A DNA stretch of 64,000 nt from Pseudobdellovibrionaceae bacterium (GCA_020635075.1 JACKAM010000002.1:434001-498000), one strand, 5' to 3'. Counted from the stretch's first letter, positions 26,784 to 35,952 are shown. Notes: a model not told the origin generated them from the letters alone. A program made the numbers and translations.

Positions 26784-27322
26784 TTTTGCCTTTCAACTGA
26801 CGGTTGGCTTCGCCTCTTCGCCAACCAGGAGTCGTAAAAGAGCAGGAGAACTCCGGCAACAATGGCCATATCGGCAATGTTAAAGATCCCGGTGCGAAGA
26901 CTGCCAATTCCCATATTCATAAAATCTATAACAGAGCCTTCGGCTCTAAAAAATCGGTCGATGAGATTGCTGATACCACCACCGACAACTAGGGAAATAC
27001 CCGCAACAACCTCTCGACTGGGAGCACCCTTGAGAAGGTGATAGCTGTAGAGCGCTAGAAACGCCAGGACGATGACTCCCAAAATCCAAAATCGTGAACC
27101 CTCAGACAAGCCAGCTCCGAGACTAAGGAAGGCCCCTTTGTTTTCCGCATATTGGAGGCGAAAGGTGTCACCCAGAAAAGTCAGTGTGGCCCGCCCCTTC
27201 AAAAAATGGATTGCGATTTCTTTGCTGACTTGATCCAAAACCAGCAAAAGAACCACCACCCCGGTCATCACCTGCCACTTGTAGCGGCTGACCCAACTTT
27301 GACCCGCATTCGCATTACCCAT
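26780..27322 (-). CDS. lspA: Lipoprotein signal peptidase
   Basis: The 180-residue inner-membrane aspartic protease has four hydrophobic segments, the ENKGAFLSLG motif, and the two catalytic Asp in NLIDRFF and FNIADMAI. It cleaves prolipoproteins after diacylglyceryl modification and would process the lipoproteins encoded in this window. ATG 27322 is preferred to ATG 27364 because the extra 14 residues are Cys/Lys-rich and unlike LspA. The C-terminus overlaps the astacin-like gene by four bases. Confidence 0.95.
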   Translation of the reverse strand: MGNANAGQSWVSRYKWQVMTGVVVLLLVLDQVSKEIAIHFLKGRATLTFLGDTFRLQYAENKGAFLSLGAGLSEGSRFWILGVIVLAFLALYSYHLLKGAPSREVVAGISLVVGGGISNLIDRFFRAEGSVIDFMNMGIGSLRTGIFNIADMAIVAGVLLLFYDSWLAKRRSQPSVERQN

Positions 27323-27422
27323 CGGCCTATTCTTACAGCATTTCCCAGACTTGACTAGATCCAAAGTTGTTCGGGAAAATGGTACTCCATTGGTCTAGAC
27401 AAATATCATGGAGGTCCTGCCA

Positions 27423-27884
27423 ATGAAATCTGCGGCAGCTCTTTTTATCGCCGTGTTTTTAGCTGTCACTACGCCTCCTTCCCAAGCCGATCCCTTGGGC
27501 CTGGGCGTCGTTATCGGCTCTCCCATTGGCTTCGCCGGAAACTACTATTTGAACAAACGAAATTCGATTGACGGTGTCATCTCTCCTGACTTTGGTGATG
27601 ATGGGGGGGTCTATCTGCATTCAACCTATTTGTGGCACTATCGCGGGGCTCTCACTATCGATAAACTTCCTATCAATGGATTTTGGGGACTGGGTTTGCG
27701 CCTGAGGTTGATCGACAAAATTGAAGACGAGTTCAGGCTTGGACCCCGCCTGTCTGGTGGCCTTTTGTACCAAGTTCAGTCTGCCCCCGTCGATTTCTTC
27801 TTTGAAATTGCCATTGTTGTGGATTTAGTGGAAAAGACGGGATTGGCAGGCAATTTGGGGATTGGCGCCCGCTATTATTTCTAA
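27423..27884 (+). CDS. Small exported beta-rich protein, possible outer-membrane barrel
   Basis: The 153-residue protein begins at ATG 27423 behind TGGAGG. A signal peptide AAALFIAVFLAVTTPPSQA ends with an A-x-A cleavage site. The mature part is made of alternating short strands with Gly, Tyr and Phe (VVIGSPIGFAGNYYLN, VYLHSTYLWHYRGALTI, GFWGLGLRLRL, GNLGIGARYYF), ending in an aromatic residue as outer-membrane barrels do. With this size it would be an 8-strand barrel at most. No family was recognised. Confidence 0.6.
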   Translation: MKSAAALFIAVFLAVTTPPSQADPLGLGVVIGSPIGFAGNYYLNKRNSIDGVISPDFGDDGGVYLHSTYLWHYRGALTIDKLPINGFWGLGLRLRLIDKIEDEFRLGPRLSGGLLYQVQSAPVDFFFEIAIVVDLVEKTGLAGNLGIGARYYF

Positions 27885-28019
27885 GATTCCGGTCACCTGC
27901 CGTAATCATCATGCCTTGATTCTCTACCCTTTCTACACTGTTGGTCGCTGAGGATTGCCCTCGAAGCTATAGTTAGCTGAAATCTTTATAAAAACCTGGT
28001 TGAACCACCTAAAGGCGTG

Positions 28020-28037
28020 TTCAATCATAATATTGAA
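28020..28037. promoter_or_regulatory. Inverted repeat TTCAAT-N6-ATTGAA upstream of acyl-CoA ligase
   Basis: An 18-base inverted repeat lies 54 bases before the GTG start of the acyl-CoA ligase, in an AT-rich stretch of an otherwise gene-free 206-base region. It could be a repressor operator of a fatty-acid-responsive regulator, but no regulator is adjacent and the match is short. Confidence 0.3.
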
Positions 28038-28090
28038 AGTTAAAAATCGTCCTTAAAAACGGGGTATGACCAAAAAGTGAGGTAGAAACC

Positions 28091-29743
28091 GTGCCACAAC
28101 CATTTGTTGATCGTTTGCCATTAGAAATGCTCTATCATTGGACCAAAGAGATTCCCGATGCTGTCTACCTGAGACAACCCATTAATGGTCAATATACCGA
28201 TTACACCTGGAAAGAAGTAAACCGTCAGGTTCGCCTGTTCGCCGGATACCTGAAGTCGCTGGACCTTCCTCCGGGAAGCAATGTGGGGATATTTTCAAAG
28301 AACTGTGCTCACTGGATGATGGCTGATTTAGCCATCATGATGGCCGGTCATGTCTCCGTTCCTCTGTACCCGAATCTAACAGCGGATTCGATTGCCCAAA
28401 TCATGGAACATTCAGCGACCAAAGTGTTGTTCATCGGCAAACTTGACAATTTCAGCTCTATGGCTCCAGGCATCCCTGCTGACACCCTGACCATTGGCTT
28501 TCCCTATCCAGGAGCCGATTTCAAAGTTTCGTGGAACGACGTTCTTAATTCAGCGACGCCGATCACCGACTCTCCCACCCGCCACGAATCCGAACTGGCG
28601 ACTATCATTTACACCTCTGGAACATCGGGTACACCCAAGGGAGTGATGCAGACTTTCAAGTCCATGGCCGCCGTCGGCTCCAATGGCTGCATGATTGCCA
28701 ACATTGAACCGGCTGACCGATTTTTCTCCTATCTGCCTTTGGCCCATTGTGCAGAACGCGCTCTGGTAGAACTGTGCAGCCTATATGGTGGCGGGGTTGT
28801 CTATTTTGCTGAGTCTCTGGACACATTTGCCGAGAACCTGCGTACGGCCAGGCCCTCACTCTTTTTGGGTGTGCCGCGAATTTGGACAAAGTTCCAAGGG
28901 GGAATCCTCAATAAGCTTCCGCAAAAGAAACTGGATTTGTTCCTTAGGATCCCGATTCTGTCCTCGATCATCCGCAAAAAGATTGTCGGCGGATTAGGGC
29001 TTGATCAGGCGAAGATGACAATCACAGGTGCGGCTCCCACTCCTGCCTCTTTGATTGATTGGTTTGCCCGCCTCGGTATCAATCTTCAAGAAGCCTATGG
29101 GATGACCGAGAACTTCGCCTACTCACATCTGAACCCTGCCGACAACATCAAGGTCGGCACAGTTGGCATAGCCAATCCAGAGGTCGATGTAAAGCTGAGC
29201 GAAGAATCTGAGATTCTAGTAAAGAGTCCCTGTACAATGACCGGATACTACAAAGCCCCGGAAATGACGGCAGAGATGTTTGCTGGCGAATATTTGCGCA
29301 CGGGAGACAAAGGCAGCATCGACAGTGATGGCTTTTTAAAGATCACCGGTCGCGTGAAAGATCTGTTTAAGACCTCTAAAGGAAAATATGTTGCCCCAGC
29401 TCCGATTGAGCTGAAGATCGCCAAATCCGATCTGGTTGAGCAGGTCTGTGTGGTTGGAGCAGGACTCCCACAGCCTTTGGCCATTGTTGTCCTTAGCGAG
29501 ATGGCCAAGGGATCTGAGGGTGATCAATTGATGAGTCACTTCTCTGAGCTGCTGGAGGAAATCAATGCCCAGCTTGATAGCCACGAAAGACTGAGAAAGT
29601 TTGTTGTCGTCGGTGACGAGTGGACGGTGGAAAACAGCTTCCTGACTCCATCCATGAAACTCAAGCGTGCAATGGTGGAGGATGCTTACGGCACCAACTA
29701 TGAGCCCTGGTTTAATCAGTCAGGTCGTGTGATTCGCCACTAA
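28091..29743 (+). CDS. AMP-forming long-chain acyl-CoA synthetase
   Basis: The 550-residue ANL-superfamily protein has the ATP motif IIYTSGTSGTPKGVM, the acyl-binding YGMTEN motif, GYYKAPEMTAEMF and LRTGDKGSID, and the C-terminal swivel region TGRVKDLFKTSKGKYVAP. It activates fatty acids to acyl-CoA through an acyl-adenylate. The FadD15/ACSL-like C-terminus (SKGKYVAPAPIE) points to long-chain substrates. It starts at GTG 28091 with GAGGT 6 bases upstream. The gene stands alone, with its own intergenic region. Confidence 0.92.
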   Translation: MPQPFVDRLPLEMLYHWTKEIPDAVYLRQPINGQYTDYTWKEVNRQVRLFAGYLKSLDLPPGSNVGIFSKNCAHWMMADLAIMMAGHVSVPLYPNLTADSIAQIMEHSATKVLFIGKLDNFSSMAPGIPADTLTIGFPYPGADFKVSWNDVLNSATPITDSPTRHESELATIIYTSGTSGTPKGVMQTFKSMAAVGSNGCMIANIEPADRFFSYLPLAHCAERALVELCSLYGGGVVYFAESLDTFAENLRTARPSLFLGVPRIWTKFQGGILNKLPQKKLDLFLRIPILSSIIRKKIVGGLGLDQAKMTITGAAPTPASLIDWFARLGINLQEAYGMTENFAYSHLNPADNIKVGTVGIANPEVDVKLSEESEILVKSPCTMTGYYKAPEMTAEMFAGEYLRTGDKGSIDSDGFLKITGRVKDLFKTSKGKYVAPAPIELKIAKSDLVEQVCVVGAGLPQPLAIVVLSEMAKGSEGDQLMSHFSELLEEINAQLDSHERLRKFVVVGDEWTVENSFLTPSMKLKRAMVEDAYGTNYEPWFNQSGRVIRH

Positions 29744-29749
29744 GTTCAT

Positions 29750-30751
29750 CTAAAACCGCCCGGCCATGAGTTCTGCCACTGGTCGGGTGGGTTTAAAGCG
29801 GGACAAGACAATCTTAATCACTGCTGTGATGGGTACAGCCAAAAACATTCCAGCAATCCCCCACACCAGGCCCCAAAACATTAGAAAGACCAGGATTGTG
29901 ACTGGGTGGAGATCCATACTCTCACCCATCAGCCGAGGCTCAAGAACATTGCCAATCAAAACCTGGAGGGCCATACATAAAATCACCACGCCAAACAAGC
30001 GACCACCAACACCATATTCCAAAAGAATCAAGGGGATGGGTAGCAAGGTGGCAATCAGGGAGCCCACGTTGGGAATGAAATTTAACAGAAATGTCAGCAG
30101 ACCTATGAGAACCGCTAGCTCAATATCGAAGGTTAAGAGAATGAGAGCCACGCCAAAGCCGGTCGCTGCCGAAAGCAGAAACTTCACTAACAAATAGCCG
30201 GAAATTTTCTTTAGAACTTCCTCAAGTACAGGATGGGAATTTTTATCTGCCTGTTCTCCAGCCAACAAAAATAGCACAAAGATCAGAACCAAAAATACGT
30301 TACCGAACAAAGTCGTGAGACCACCTGTAACCTGGCGGGCAAATGAAAACACCGGAAGGCTTCTCACCTTATCGAGGAGAGTGGACTGATCCAACTCATA
30401 GCCTAAACCTGCTGCCCGCTCGAGAAGTGAACGCGACATTTCCACGATGCGCACTTTGTAGACGTCAGCTCCGCGAACAAAATCCTCAAGGGAAAATAAA
30501 ATCATCGCCGTCAACATGGTGCACACGAAGGCCACTGCCATAAACATGGTCGCCACTGCCAGCCAGCGGGGGAAGCGGGCCTGCCGCTGAAGCCAATGAA
30601 CGGCTGGAGATGCAACGGCGAAAAAGAAAATGCTGAACACAAAGGGCAGTAATACCGGGCGCGTGTAAATGAGGGACATGGTCAAAGCCACCGCTGTCAG
30701 AAACAAAAGACAGTACTGGCTCACTCGGTTTTCTAATCTTGATTGAGTCAT
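29750..30751 (-). CDS. AI-2E-family (PerM/YdiK-like) transporter
   Basis: The 333-residue inner-membrane protein has about eight hydrophobic segments, a central soluble segment (~residues 85-130) and a late core with FIPNVGSLIATLLPIPL and VLIGNVLEPRLMG, the conserved motif of the AI-2E transporter superfamily. Members export autoinducers or act as Na+/H+ antiporters, so the substrate cannot be given. It starts at ATG 30751. It is convergent with the acyl-CoA ligase, whose stop is 6 bases away, with no terminator seen. Confidence 0.9.
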   Translation of the reverse strand: MTQSRLENRVSQYCLLFLTAVALTMSLIYTRPVLLPFVFSIFFFAVASPAVHWLQRQARFPRWLAVATMFMAVAFVCTMLTAMILFSLEDFVRGADVYKVRIVEMSRSLLERAAGLGYELDQSTLLDKVRSLPVFSFARQVTGGLTTLFGNVFLVLIFVLFLLAGEQADKNSHPVLEEVLKKISGYLLVKFLLSAATGFGVALILLTFDIELAVLIGLLTFLLNFIPNVGSLIATLLPIPLILLEYGVGGRLFGVVILCMALQVLIGNVLEPRLMGESMDLHPVTILVFLMFWGLVWGIAGMFLAVPITAVIKIVLSRFKPTRPVAELMAGRF

Positions 30752-30932
30752 ATTGCCTCAAAGTATAGGGTTCCCACCTTTTCCCTGGCAAGCCCCTCAT
30801 CAGTTCTGCTGATCAATTAGGTCAAGGACAAGTAATTTGCCCCCTTCGCAAGGCTCACCTAGATTGACCTCAGAAATCGGGACCGAATCCGGGGGTTGGA
30901 TTCCATGTCCCACTCAAAACTTAGGGGGAATC

Positions 30933-31487
30933 ATGAAAAAGCTATCTTTAGTTATTTTGGCACTTATCGGCATCCAGATGTCTGCATTGGCCGCCGGAAA
31001 AACCATGGTGAGTTATCAGTTTGGCCACGAAAACACCGTCTTTCCAACTCCTTACGCCTTTGAAAAAGTCACGGCATCAGTTGATGAAACCGGGGTTCTA
31101 ACTGTTTCTTCAGTTACCACCCGCGGCTTTGATGCCACTGAGCCTTCCGTCGTCCTGACCCGTCAGTTGAGCGAATCATCGGTGGATTTTCTCCGCAACG
31201 AGCTCCTTTCCTTGAGCGATGCGGAAATCCAGTCCTCTTATTCTGATATCGTCTGCATGATTGCCGTATCTCCCGCGCAAATGATTGACCATTTGTCGGT
31301 TGCGACCAACTGGGATTGGCAAAAAAACCAATTTCTTGGCGAACTGAGAACAGTGATGGGTCCTCAAGGATGCTGGGTTCACCACCACATTGCGCCCAAA
31401 GTTGAGTGGCAAATGAATCAAGCTCGTGGCCTTAAAAAAATGCTGCAGCTATTGGCTTTGGATCTGGCCGGCGACATCCTGAAGTAA
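30933..31487 (+). CDS. Small exported hypothetical protein
   Basis: The 184-residue protein starts at ATG 30933 behind AGGGGGA. Signal peptide: KKLSLVILALIGIQMSALAA with A-L-A before the cleavage site. The mature part has no recognised domain; it includes a Cys-containing VCMIAVSPAQMIDHL and a short Trp-rich region (TNWDWQKNQF) and ends in helical basic sequence. It is followed by a strong bidirectional terminator. No function assigned. Confidence 0.65.
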   Translation: MKKLSLVILALIGIQMSALAAGKTMVSYQFGHENTVFPTPYAFEKVTASVDETGVLTVSSVTTRGFDATEPSVVLTRQLSESSVDFLRNELLSLSDAEIQSSYSDIVCMIAVSPAQMIDHLSVATNWDWQKNQFLGELRTVMGPQGCWVHHHIAPKVEWQMNQARGLKKMLQLLALDLAGDILK

Positions 31488-31508
31488 GTCCACTCTGACC
31501 CAAAGATC

Positions 31509-31540
31509 AAAAAAAGCTCGGATTACTCCGGGCTTTTTTA
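31509..31540. terminator. Bidirectional Rho-independent terminator
   Basis: Bases 31510-31522 pair with 31527-31539 (one G-U) around a TTAC loop, giving a ~13-bp stem with A6 on one side and T6 on the other. It serves the plus-strand gene ending at 31487 and the minus-strand TerC gene ending at 31550. Confidence 0.9.
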
Positions 31541-31549
31541 CTTGTTGCC

Positions 31550-32290
31550 CTATCTCGTCACGATGCCAAATCTCGCTCTTTTTGTTCGATATCTGAGATT
31601 GAGCATTTCGACCGCCAGGGAAAAGAACATGGCAAAGTAAATGTAGCCCTTAGAGACGTGATTGCCCGTGCCTTCGACGACCAACATGACACCAATCAGT
31701 AACAAAAATGACAAGGCAAGAATTTTCACCGTCGGATGACGATCCACAAATCCGCTAATTCCGCCCGCAGAAACAAGCATCACCACCATGGAGAGAACCA
31801 TGGCAATCACCATAATGGAAATTTGTTGGGCCATGCCCACCGCGGTGATGACTGAATCCAGCGAAAACACAATATCCAGAATCACAATCTGCACCAGTGT
31901 CCATCCCATCTGAGCTTTGATCTGATTTTTGACACCGCTTCCGTCCACTTCCTCCAAATCCTCCACTTTGTGATGAATCTCAAAAGTGGCCTTGCCCATC
32001 AAAAAAAGCCCGCCCAATAATAAAATGAGATCACGACCAGAAACCGTCTTGTCCATCACCGAAAACAAGGGCTCCGTCAGTCCCATCACCCAAGTGATGG
32101 AGAACAACAAAAGGAGCCGCATAAACAGAGCCAGGAAAATCCCTAAGGACCGGGCTTTAGCCTGTTTCTCCTGGGGCAGTCGACCCACCATGATCGAAAT
32201 GAATATGATGTTGTCGATTCCCAGTACGATTTCCATCCCTGTGAGCGTCACCAGGGCAGTAAGTGCTTCCAGGCTCATAAGTTCAGACAT
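31550..32290 (-). CDS. TerC-family integral membrane protein
   Basis: The 246-residue protein starts at ATG 32290 with AAGGAG upstream. It has about seven hydrophobic segments and the family's acidic intramembrane motifs, LGIDNIIFISIMVGRLP and IVFSLDSVITAVGM, which are thought to bind metal ions. TerC/YkoY/YceF proteins are linked to Mn2+ export, often during exoenzyme metalation, and to tellurite resistance. Standing alone here, it is best viewed as a Mn2+ or other metal exporter. Function inferred from family only. Confidence 0.9.
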   Translation of the reverse strand: MSELMSLEALTALVTLTGMEIVLGIDNIIFISIMVGRLPQEKQAKARSLGIFLALFMRLLLLFSITWVMGLTEPLFSVMDKTVSGRDLILLLGGLFLMGKATFEIHHKVEDLEEVDGSGVKNQIKAQMGWTLVQIVILDIVFSLDSVITAVGMAQQISIMVIAMVLSMVVMLVSAGGISGFVDRHPTVKILALSFLLLIGVMLVVEGTGNHVSKGYIYFAMFFSLAVEMLNLRYRTKRARFGIVTR

Positions 32291-32396
32291 ACAGGCTCCT
32301 TCACTGACCAAGATTGTCTTGATTGTCCCGATGGAAGTCAATTCTCCACCCAGAGTCAACATTGACCTGTAAAGGGATGACTTCTAGAATGGATCT

Positions 32397-33371
32397 GTGC
32401 GCCTGGTGTTACTCTTTTCTTTTCTATTATTTTCCCCATTGTCGCTGGCCCGCCCACAGGGACCCAGTCGCGCCCGGCCCAGCGACAGCACCAAGGTTCC
32501 ACTTTCAGTATTGGAAAAGGCCGATCTTTCCCAGCAAAAGCTCTCAAGTCAATTGGCCCGCCTGTCTCGCAATATCGACTCCTTTTTTGGCGAAGAGCGG
32601 GTGGATGAAGAGAGTAAGAGCAAAAGTCGCATCCGGATTAACCTCATCTCCACCCTGACTGACGGTGAAGGTGACTCCTATGACGCCAACATCAGAACCC
32701 GAATTGCCCTGCCCAACACAGAACGACGCCTCAACCTGGTGGTGCAGAACATTTCGCGAAGCTTTAGTGAGGATGAAGAGGGCGGTCAAAGCAGCAACCT
32801 CGGCCAGTCCGTGGACAACGAAGACTTGGGAGCTGCCCTCCGCTACCAACCCGAAACTGAGAAGGACTGGAGCCTGGGAACGGATGCGGGTATCAAACTA
32901 GTTTCACCCCCTGATCCCTTTTTACGCTTCCGTATGCGCCGCACCTGGTGGCCGGGAAGCTGGGAGATCCGTGCCACAGAAACCGTCTTTTGGTTTAAGT
33001 CCGAAGGCTACGGTCATACCGAATCTCTGGAGTTCGATTACCCTTTGAGCCTTTCTTTCCTATTTCGTTTTGCCAACCAAGCCTCCTGGCGCAAAAATGA
33101 TCTGGAGTACCGCTTCGACAACACTCTTAATTTGTTTCAGAGAGTGAGCGACCGCTTGGCCATTGCCTACACCGCCGGGATGCACGGCCGCGATGTTCCG
33201 GCCGTTGCCGTTGATTCCTATTCCTTTGGAGTGAATTTCCGTCGCCGCATTCACAAAGACTGGTTGTTTTTCAACATCAAACCTGGCGGCTTCTGGCCCA
33301 GGGAAGAAAATTTCACCTATGTCGCCTCCATCAGCTTCAAACTCGAAGTCATGATCGGTCAGGTAGAGTGA
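32397..33371 (+). CDS. Exported protein with predicted outer-membrane beta-strands
   Basis: The 324-residue protein has a signal peptide (RLVLLFSFLLFSPLSLARP), a helical linker (~residues 40-75, possible coiled coil) and then alternating strands rich in Arg, Phe and Trp (RFRMRRTWWPGSWEIRATET, YVASISFKLEVMIGQ). It ends as a strand. It is likely an outer-membrane or outer-membrane-associated protein. Start GTG 32397 is weakly supported. It lies head-to-head with TerC and ends inside the left arm of a long inverted repeat. Confidence 0.6.
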   Translation: MRLVLLFSFLLFSPLSLARPQGPSRARPSDSTKVPLSVLEKADLSQQKLSSQLARLSRNIDSFFGEERVDEESKSKSRIRINLISTLTDGEGDSYDANIRTRIALPNTERRLNLVVQNISRSFSEDEEGGQSSNLGQSVDNEDLGAALRYQPETEKDWSLGTDAGIKLVSPPDPFLRFRMRRTWWPGSWEIRATETVFWFKSEGYGHTESLEFDYPLSLSFLFRFANQASWRKNDLEYRFDNTLNLFQRVSDRLAIAYTAGMHGRDVPAVAVDSYSFGVNFRRRIHKDWLFFNIKPGGFWPREENFTYVASISFKLEVMIGQVE

Positions 33372-33418
33372 CCGTCACTTTTTGGTATTGCAGTACAATA
33401 CCAAAAAGTGACGGTCAC
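33368..33418. terminator. Perfect 23-bp inverted repeat between convergent genes, probable bidirectional terminator
   Basis: The left arm 33368-33390 and right arm 33396-33418 are exact reverse complements around a 5-base loop (CAGTA). The arms each contain GTGACCGTCAC, itself palindromic, then T5 or A5. The left arm includes the stop codon of the plus-strand gene; the minus-strand gene stops just after the right arm. It is unusually long and exact for a terminator. Confidence 0.7.
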
Positions 33419-33419
33419 C

Positions 33420-34223
33420 TTACTTGGCCTTCATCCACTCCACCGCAAAATCAACTAATCGTCGTTGGCTCATGAGCAGACACTGGGCCTGGCCAATTTG
33501 TTTTTTCATGACAGCGCCCGGCTTGGCCGCAAATGCTTCACCAATTTTGTCGAATAACTCCACGTCCGAGTCCAGTTCAGTGTAGCCCACCCATCGCCGT
33601 TCGCCTTGATCGTCAACAGCTGAGGCCTGATTGATTTCGCCGTACATCCCCGACCTTTCCTCTGCGAGGTGAAGGCTGGTGTTTGATTGCCAACCGACGC
33701 CAACAAGAAGAACCTGGGCGTCTAAATCATACAAGGTGGCCAGAGGAGAAAACTCTCCCATGGGGTGACTCATTGGCTGTTGATCTGTCACTTCCTCTGA
33801 GTGTTTTCCCCAAGCGCAAAAAGAGGTGGTCGGGTGGTGACTGCGACTGACTCCAAGTAATGTGCGAAACAACTCGGCAATGGCTCCCATTCCACGAGTG
33901 GGGGTCCACAGTGGGTTAAAGGCCGGTTGGTGATCTCTAATGATCGGCCACCATTCTTTGGGAACTGCTGGATTTTGCCAATAAGAGGGTTCTGAGTTTT
34001 CTGAGCTATGAGCTGGCATGACGATCAGTCCATCTGCTGTCACCACATCCATCAAGGATCTGATCACCGCAACAGGTCCCCCGCACACCCATCCCAATGA
34101 ACTCAATGAAGAATGAACAATAATTTTGCTGCCAACAGAAAGCCCCAGCTCCCGCCACGACTCGCCCAAACTTTCCTGGGTGAGTGGTGTTTGGCTTTTT
34201 TCAACTGTGTTTTTCTCACTCAT
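33420..34223 (-). CDS. Aminoglycoside 3-N-acetyltransferase-like protein
   Basis: The 267-residue protein matches the AAC(3) antibiotic acetyltransferase family: IIVHSSLSSLGWVCGG, the catalytic-region motif SRSHHPTTSFCAWG with the His and Phe-containing loop, and VGWQSNTSLHLAEE. It would transfer acetyl from acetyl-CoA to an amine, in resistance homologues the 3-amino group of aminoglycosides. Chromosomal homologues often act on other amines, so resistance is not claimed. ATG 34223 is preferred to TTG 34241, though neither has a strong ribosome site. It is divergent from the RNA methyltransferase gene. Confidence 0.8.
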   Translation of the reverse strand: MSEKNTVEKSQTPLTQESLGESWRELGLSVGSKIIVHSSLSSLGWVCGGPVAVIRSLMDVVTADGLIVMPAHSSENSEPSYWQNPAVPKEWWPIIRDHQPAFNPLWTPTRGMGAIAELFRTLLGVSRSHHPTTSFCAWGKHSEEVTDQQPMSHPMGEFSPLATLYDLDAQVLLVGVGWQSNTSLHLAEERSGMYGEINQASAVDDQGERRWVGYTELDSDVELFDKIGEAFAAKPGAVMKKQIGQAQCLLMSQRRLVDFAVEWMKAK

Positions 34224-34285
34224 ATTGCTACCTGAATTCAATGGCCGTTGACTCCGGCTCCCTATGGAGGATACAGGGTTTAGCT

Positions 34286-35458
34286 ATGGATGCAATGGGT
34301 GAATTTAAAGCCAGGGTTCGCGACTTGACACCAAAGGGACTCGGAGTCATCGACCACCCCGATGGCCGGGTTGTTTTCGTACCCGGAGTGTGGCCTGGTG
34401 ATACAGGCCTGTTTCGCGTGACGAAAATGGAAAAGCGCTATGGATTTGGCGATTTGATCGAGTTGATCGAGCCAAGCCCTGAGCGACGGACACCCCCCTG
34501 CCCCCACCAGGGTTTTTCGGCAGGAGATTGCGGTGGCTGCCCGTGGATGATCGCCACCTATGAAGGTCAGCTGGCAGCAAAACAAAAATTGGTGAAGCAG
34601 TCTCTGGATCGAGCTCTGCAGGGCTTTGACCCGTCCGTGATTACGTCCATTCAGGGCTCTCCTCAAGAACTGGGATTTCGCAATCGGGCCCAAGTTAAAA
34701 CCGATGGCCAGCAGATCGGCTTTGTTTCATCAGGCAAGAAGACTCTGGCTCCCATTAAAGACTGCCTGATTTTGACCGACAAAAACCGGCAGACCCTCAA
34801 AGAACTGCTAGCCCGCTTACCAAATTCTGAGTGGAAACCGCCCAAGCATTTTCTGTGGAGCTTCTTGGAGTTTGATGAGGACATTGGCGCGGATGAAGTC
34901 CAGGCCAATCAGCGCCGCTCTTTTCGCCAAGGCAATCAGGAGCAGAATGAATATATGCAGAACTGGTTGCGTGAAGTGATGAGTCCCCAGCCCAAGCAAG
35001 AGCCCGTTCTTGAACTCTTTTGTGGTTCGGGGAATTTCACCGAGATTCTCTCTCAACTCGGTTTCACAAGTGTTCTTGCTATCGACTCCAGCGCGCCCGC
35101 CGTTAGTGAATTGGAAAATCGACACCTTGAGGGTGTAAAGACTGGATGTGCGGATTTACGGGAAGGCAGCTCCTTAAAAGGGCTTCTCAAGGACTGGGGA
35201 CAAATCCCAAAAGCACTTCTTCTCGACCCTCCTCGCGGTGGATATCCTCAGATCAAAGAGCTGAGTGATACCCTAAAGGACTTGGAGCAAATCATTTACA
35301 TCTCCTGTGACGTTCACGCCTTTGCCCAAGACGCCAAAGGCCTACAAAACCTCGGCTGGCAATTGACCCAGGTGCAACCTCTTGACCAGTTTCCCCACAC
35401 CCCCCATATTGAAATCCTCAGTCTATTCTCCCGCCAACCAGGTGCCAAAAATGATTGA
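34286..35458 (+). CDS. TrmA/RlmD-type RNA m5U methyltransferase
   Basis: The protein (about 390 residues; ATG 34286 or 34295, both weak starts) begins with a TRAM-like segment. Its cysteines, CPHQGFSAGDCGGCPW, fit the Fe-S cluster of RlmD-type enzymes. The Rossmann part has LELFCGSGNFTE, LLLDPPRGG and the catalytic Cys in IYISCDVH, followed by DQFPHTPHIE. It methylates uridine C5 in rRNA or tRNA; which base is unknown. A second enzyme of this family is at 37.8 kb. Its stop overlaps the next gene, a macrodomain protein, by eight bases. Confidence 0.85.
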   Translation: MDAMGEFKARVRDLTPKGLGVIDHPDGRVVFVPGVWPGDTGLFRVTKMEKRYGFGDLIELIEPSPERRTPPCPHQGFSAGDCGGCPWMIATYEGQLAAKQKLVKQSLDRALQGFDPSVITSIQGSPQELGFRNRAQVKTDGQQIGFVSSGKKTLAPIKDCLILTDKNRQTLKELLARLPNSEWKPPKHFLWSFLEFDEDIGADEVQANQRRSFRQGNQEQNEYMQNWLREVMSPQPKQEPVLELFCGSGNFTEILSQLGFTSVLAIDSSAPAVSELENRHLEGVKTGCADLREGSSLKGLLKDWGQIPKALLLDPPRGGYPQIKELSDTLKDLEQIIYISCDVHAFAQDAKGLQNLGWQLTQVQPLDQFPHTPHIEILSLFSRQPGAKND

Positions 35459-35951
35459 AGTTCAAATTGGAGACATTACCACTTTTGACACTGACGCCAT
35501 CGTCAACGCGGCCAACACCACATTGCTCGGCGGCGGAGGAGTGGACGGAGCCATTCATCGTAAGGCCGGCCCTCAGCTTTTGGAAGAGTGTCGGGCTGTT
35601 GGTGGCTGCCCAACGGGAGAGGCCAGAATCACCAAAGCCTATCAACTCCCCTGCAAATGGGTTATTCACACTGTCGGTCCGGTTTGGAGTGGCGGTCAAC
35701 GGGGCGAGCCCGAAAAACTAGCCGACTGCTACCGCAACAGCCTTCTGCTGGCGGCAGAAAATGATGTCACCAGTATTGCCTTTCCCAGTATCAGCACTGG
35801 GGCCTATCGATTCCCCAAAGATCTGGCAGCACAGATCGCCACCAGAGAAGTACAAAGCTTCCTTAAAGCCCATTCTGGGTCTGTGAACAAAGTGGTCTTC
35901 GTCTGTTTTGATCAAGAGTCCTTTGATCTCTATCAGAGCCTGTGTTTCTAA
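35451..35951 (+). CDS. Macrodomain (ADP-ribose-binding) protein
   Basis: The 166-residue protein starts at ATG 35451 inside the preceding methyltransferase gene. It shows the macrodomain core: IQVGDIT-like EVQIGDITTFDTDAIVNAANTTLLGGGGVDGAIH, then IHTVGPVW and FPSISTGAYRFP. Members hydrolyse O-acetyl-ADP-ribose or remove ADP-ribose from proteins or nucleic acids; the GGGGVDGAIH loop and the NAAN pair are those of catalytic MacroD-like members. Translational coupling to an RNA-modifying enzyme suggests a nucleic-acid or NAD-related role, unproven. It is convergent with an m5C methyltransferase. Confidence 0.9.
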   Translation: MIEVQIGDITTFDTDAIVNAANTTLLGGGGVDGAIHRKAGPQLLEECRAVGGCPTGEARITKAYQLPCKWVIHTVGPVWSGGQRGEPEKLADCYRNSLLLAAENDVTSIAFPSISTGAYRFPKDLAAQIATREVQSFLKAHSGSVNKVVFVCFDQESFDLYQSLCF

Positions 35952-35952
35952 C

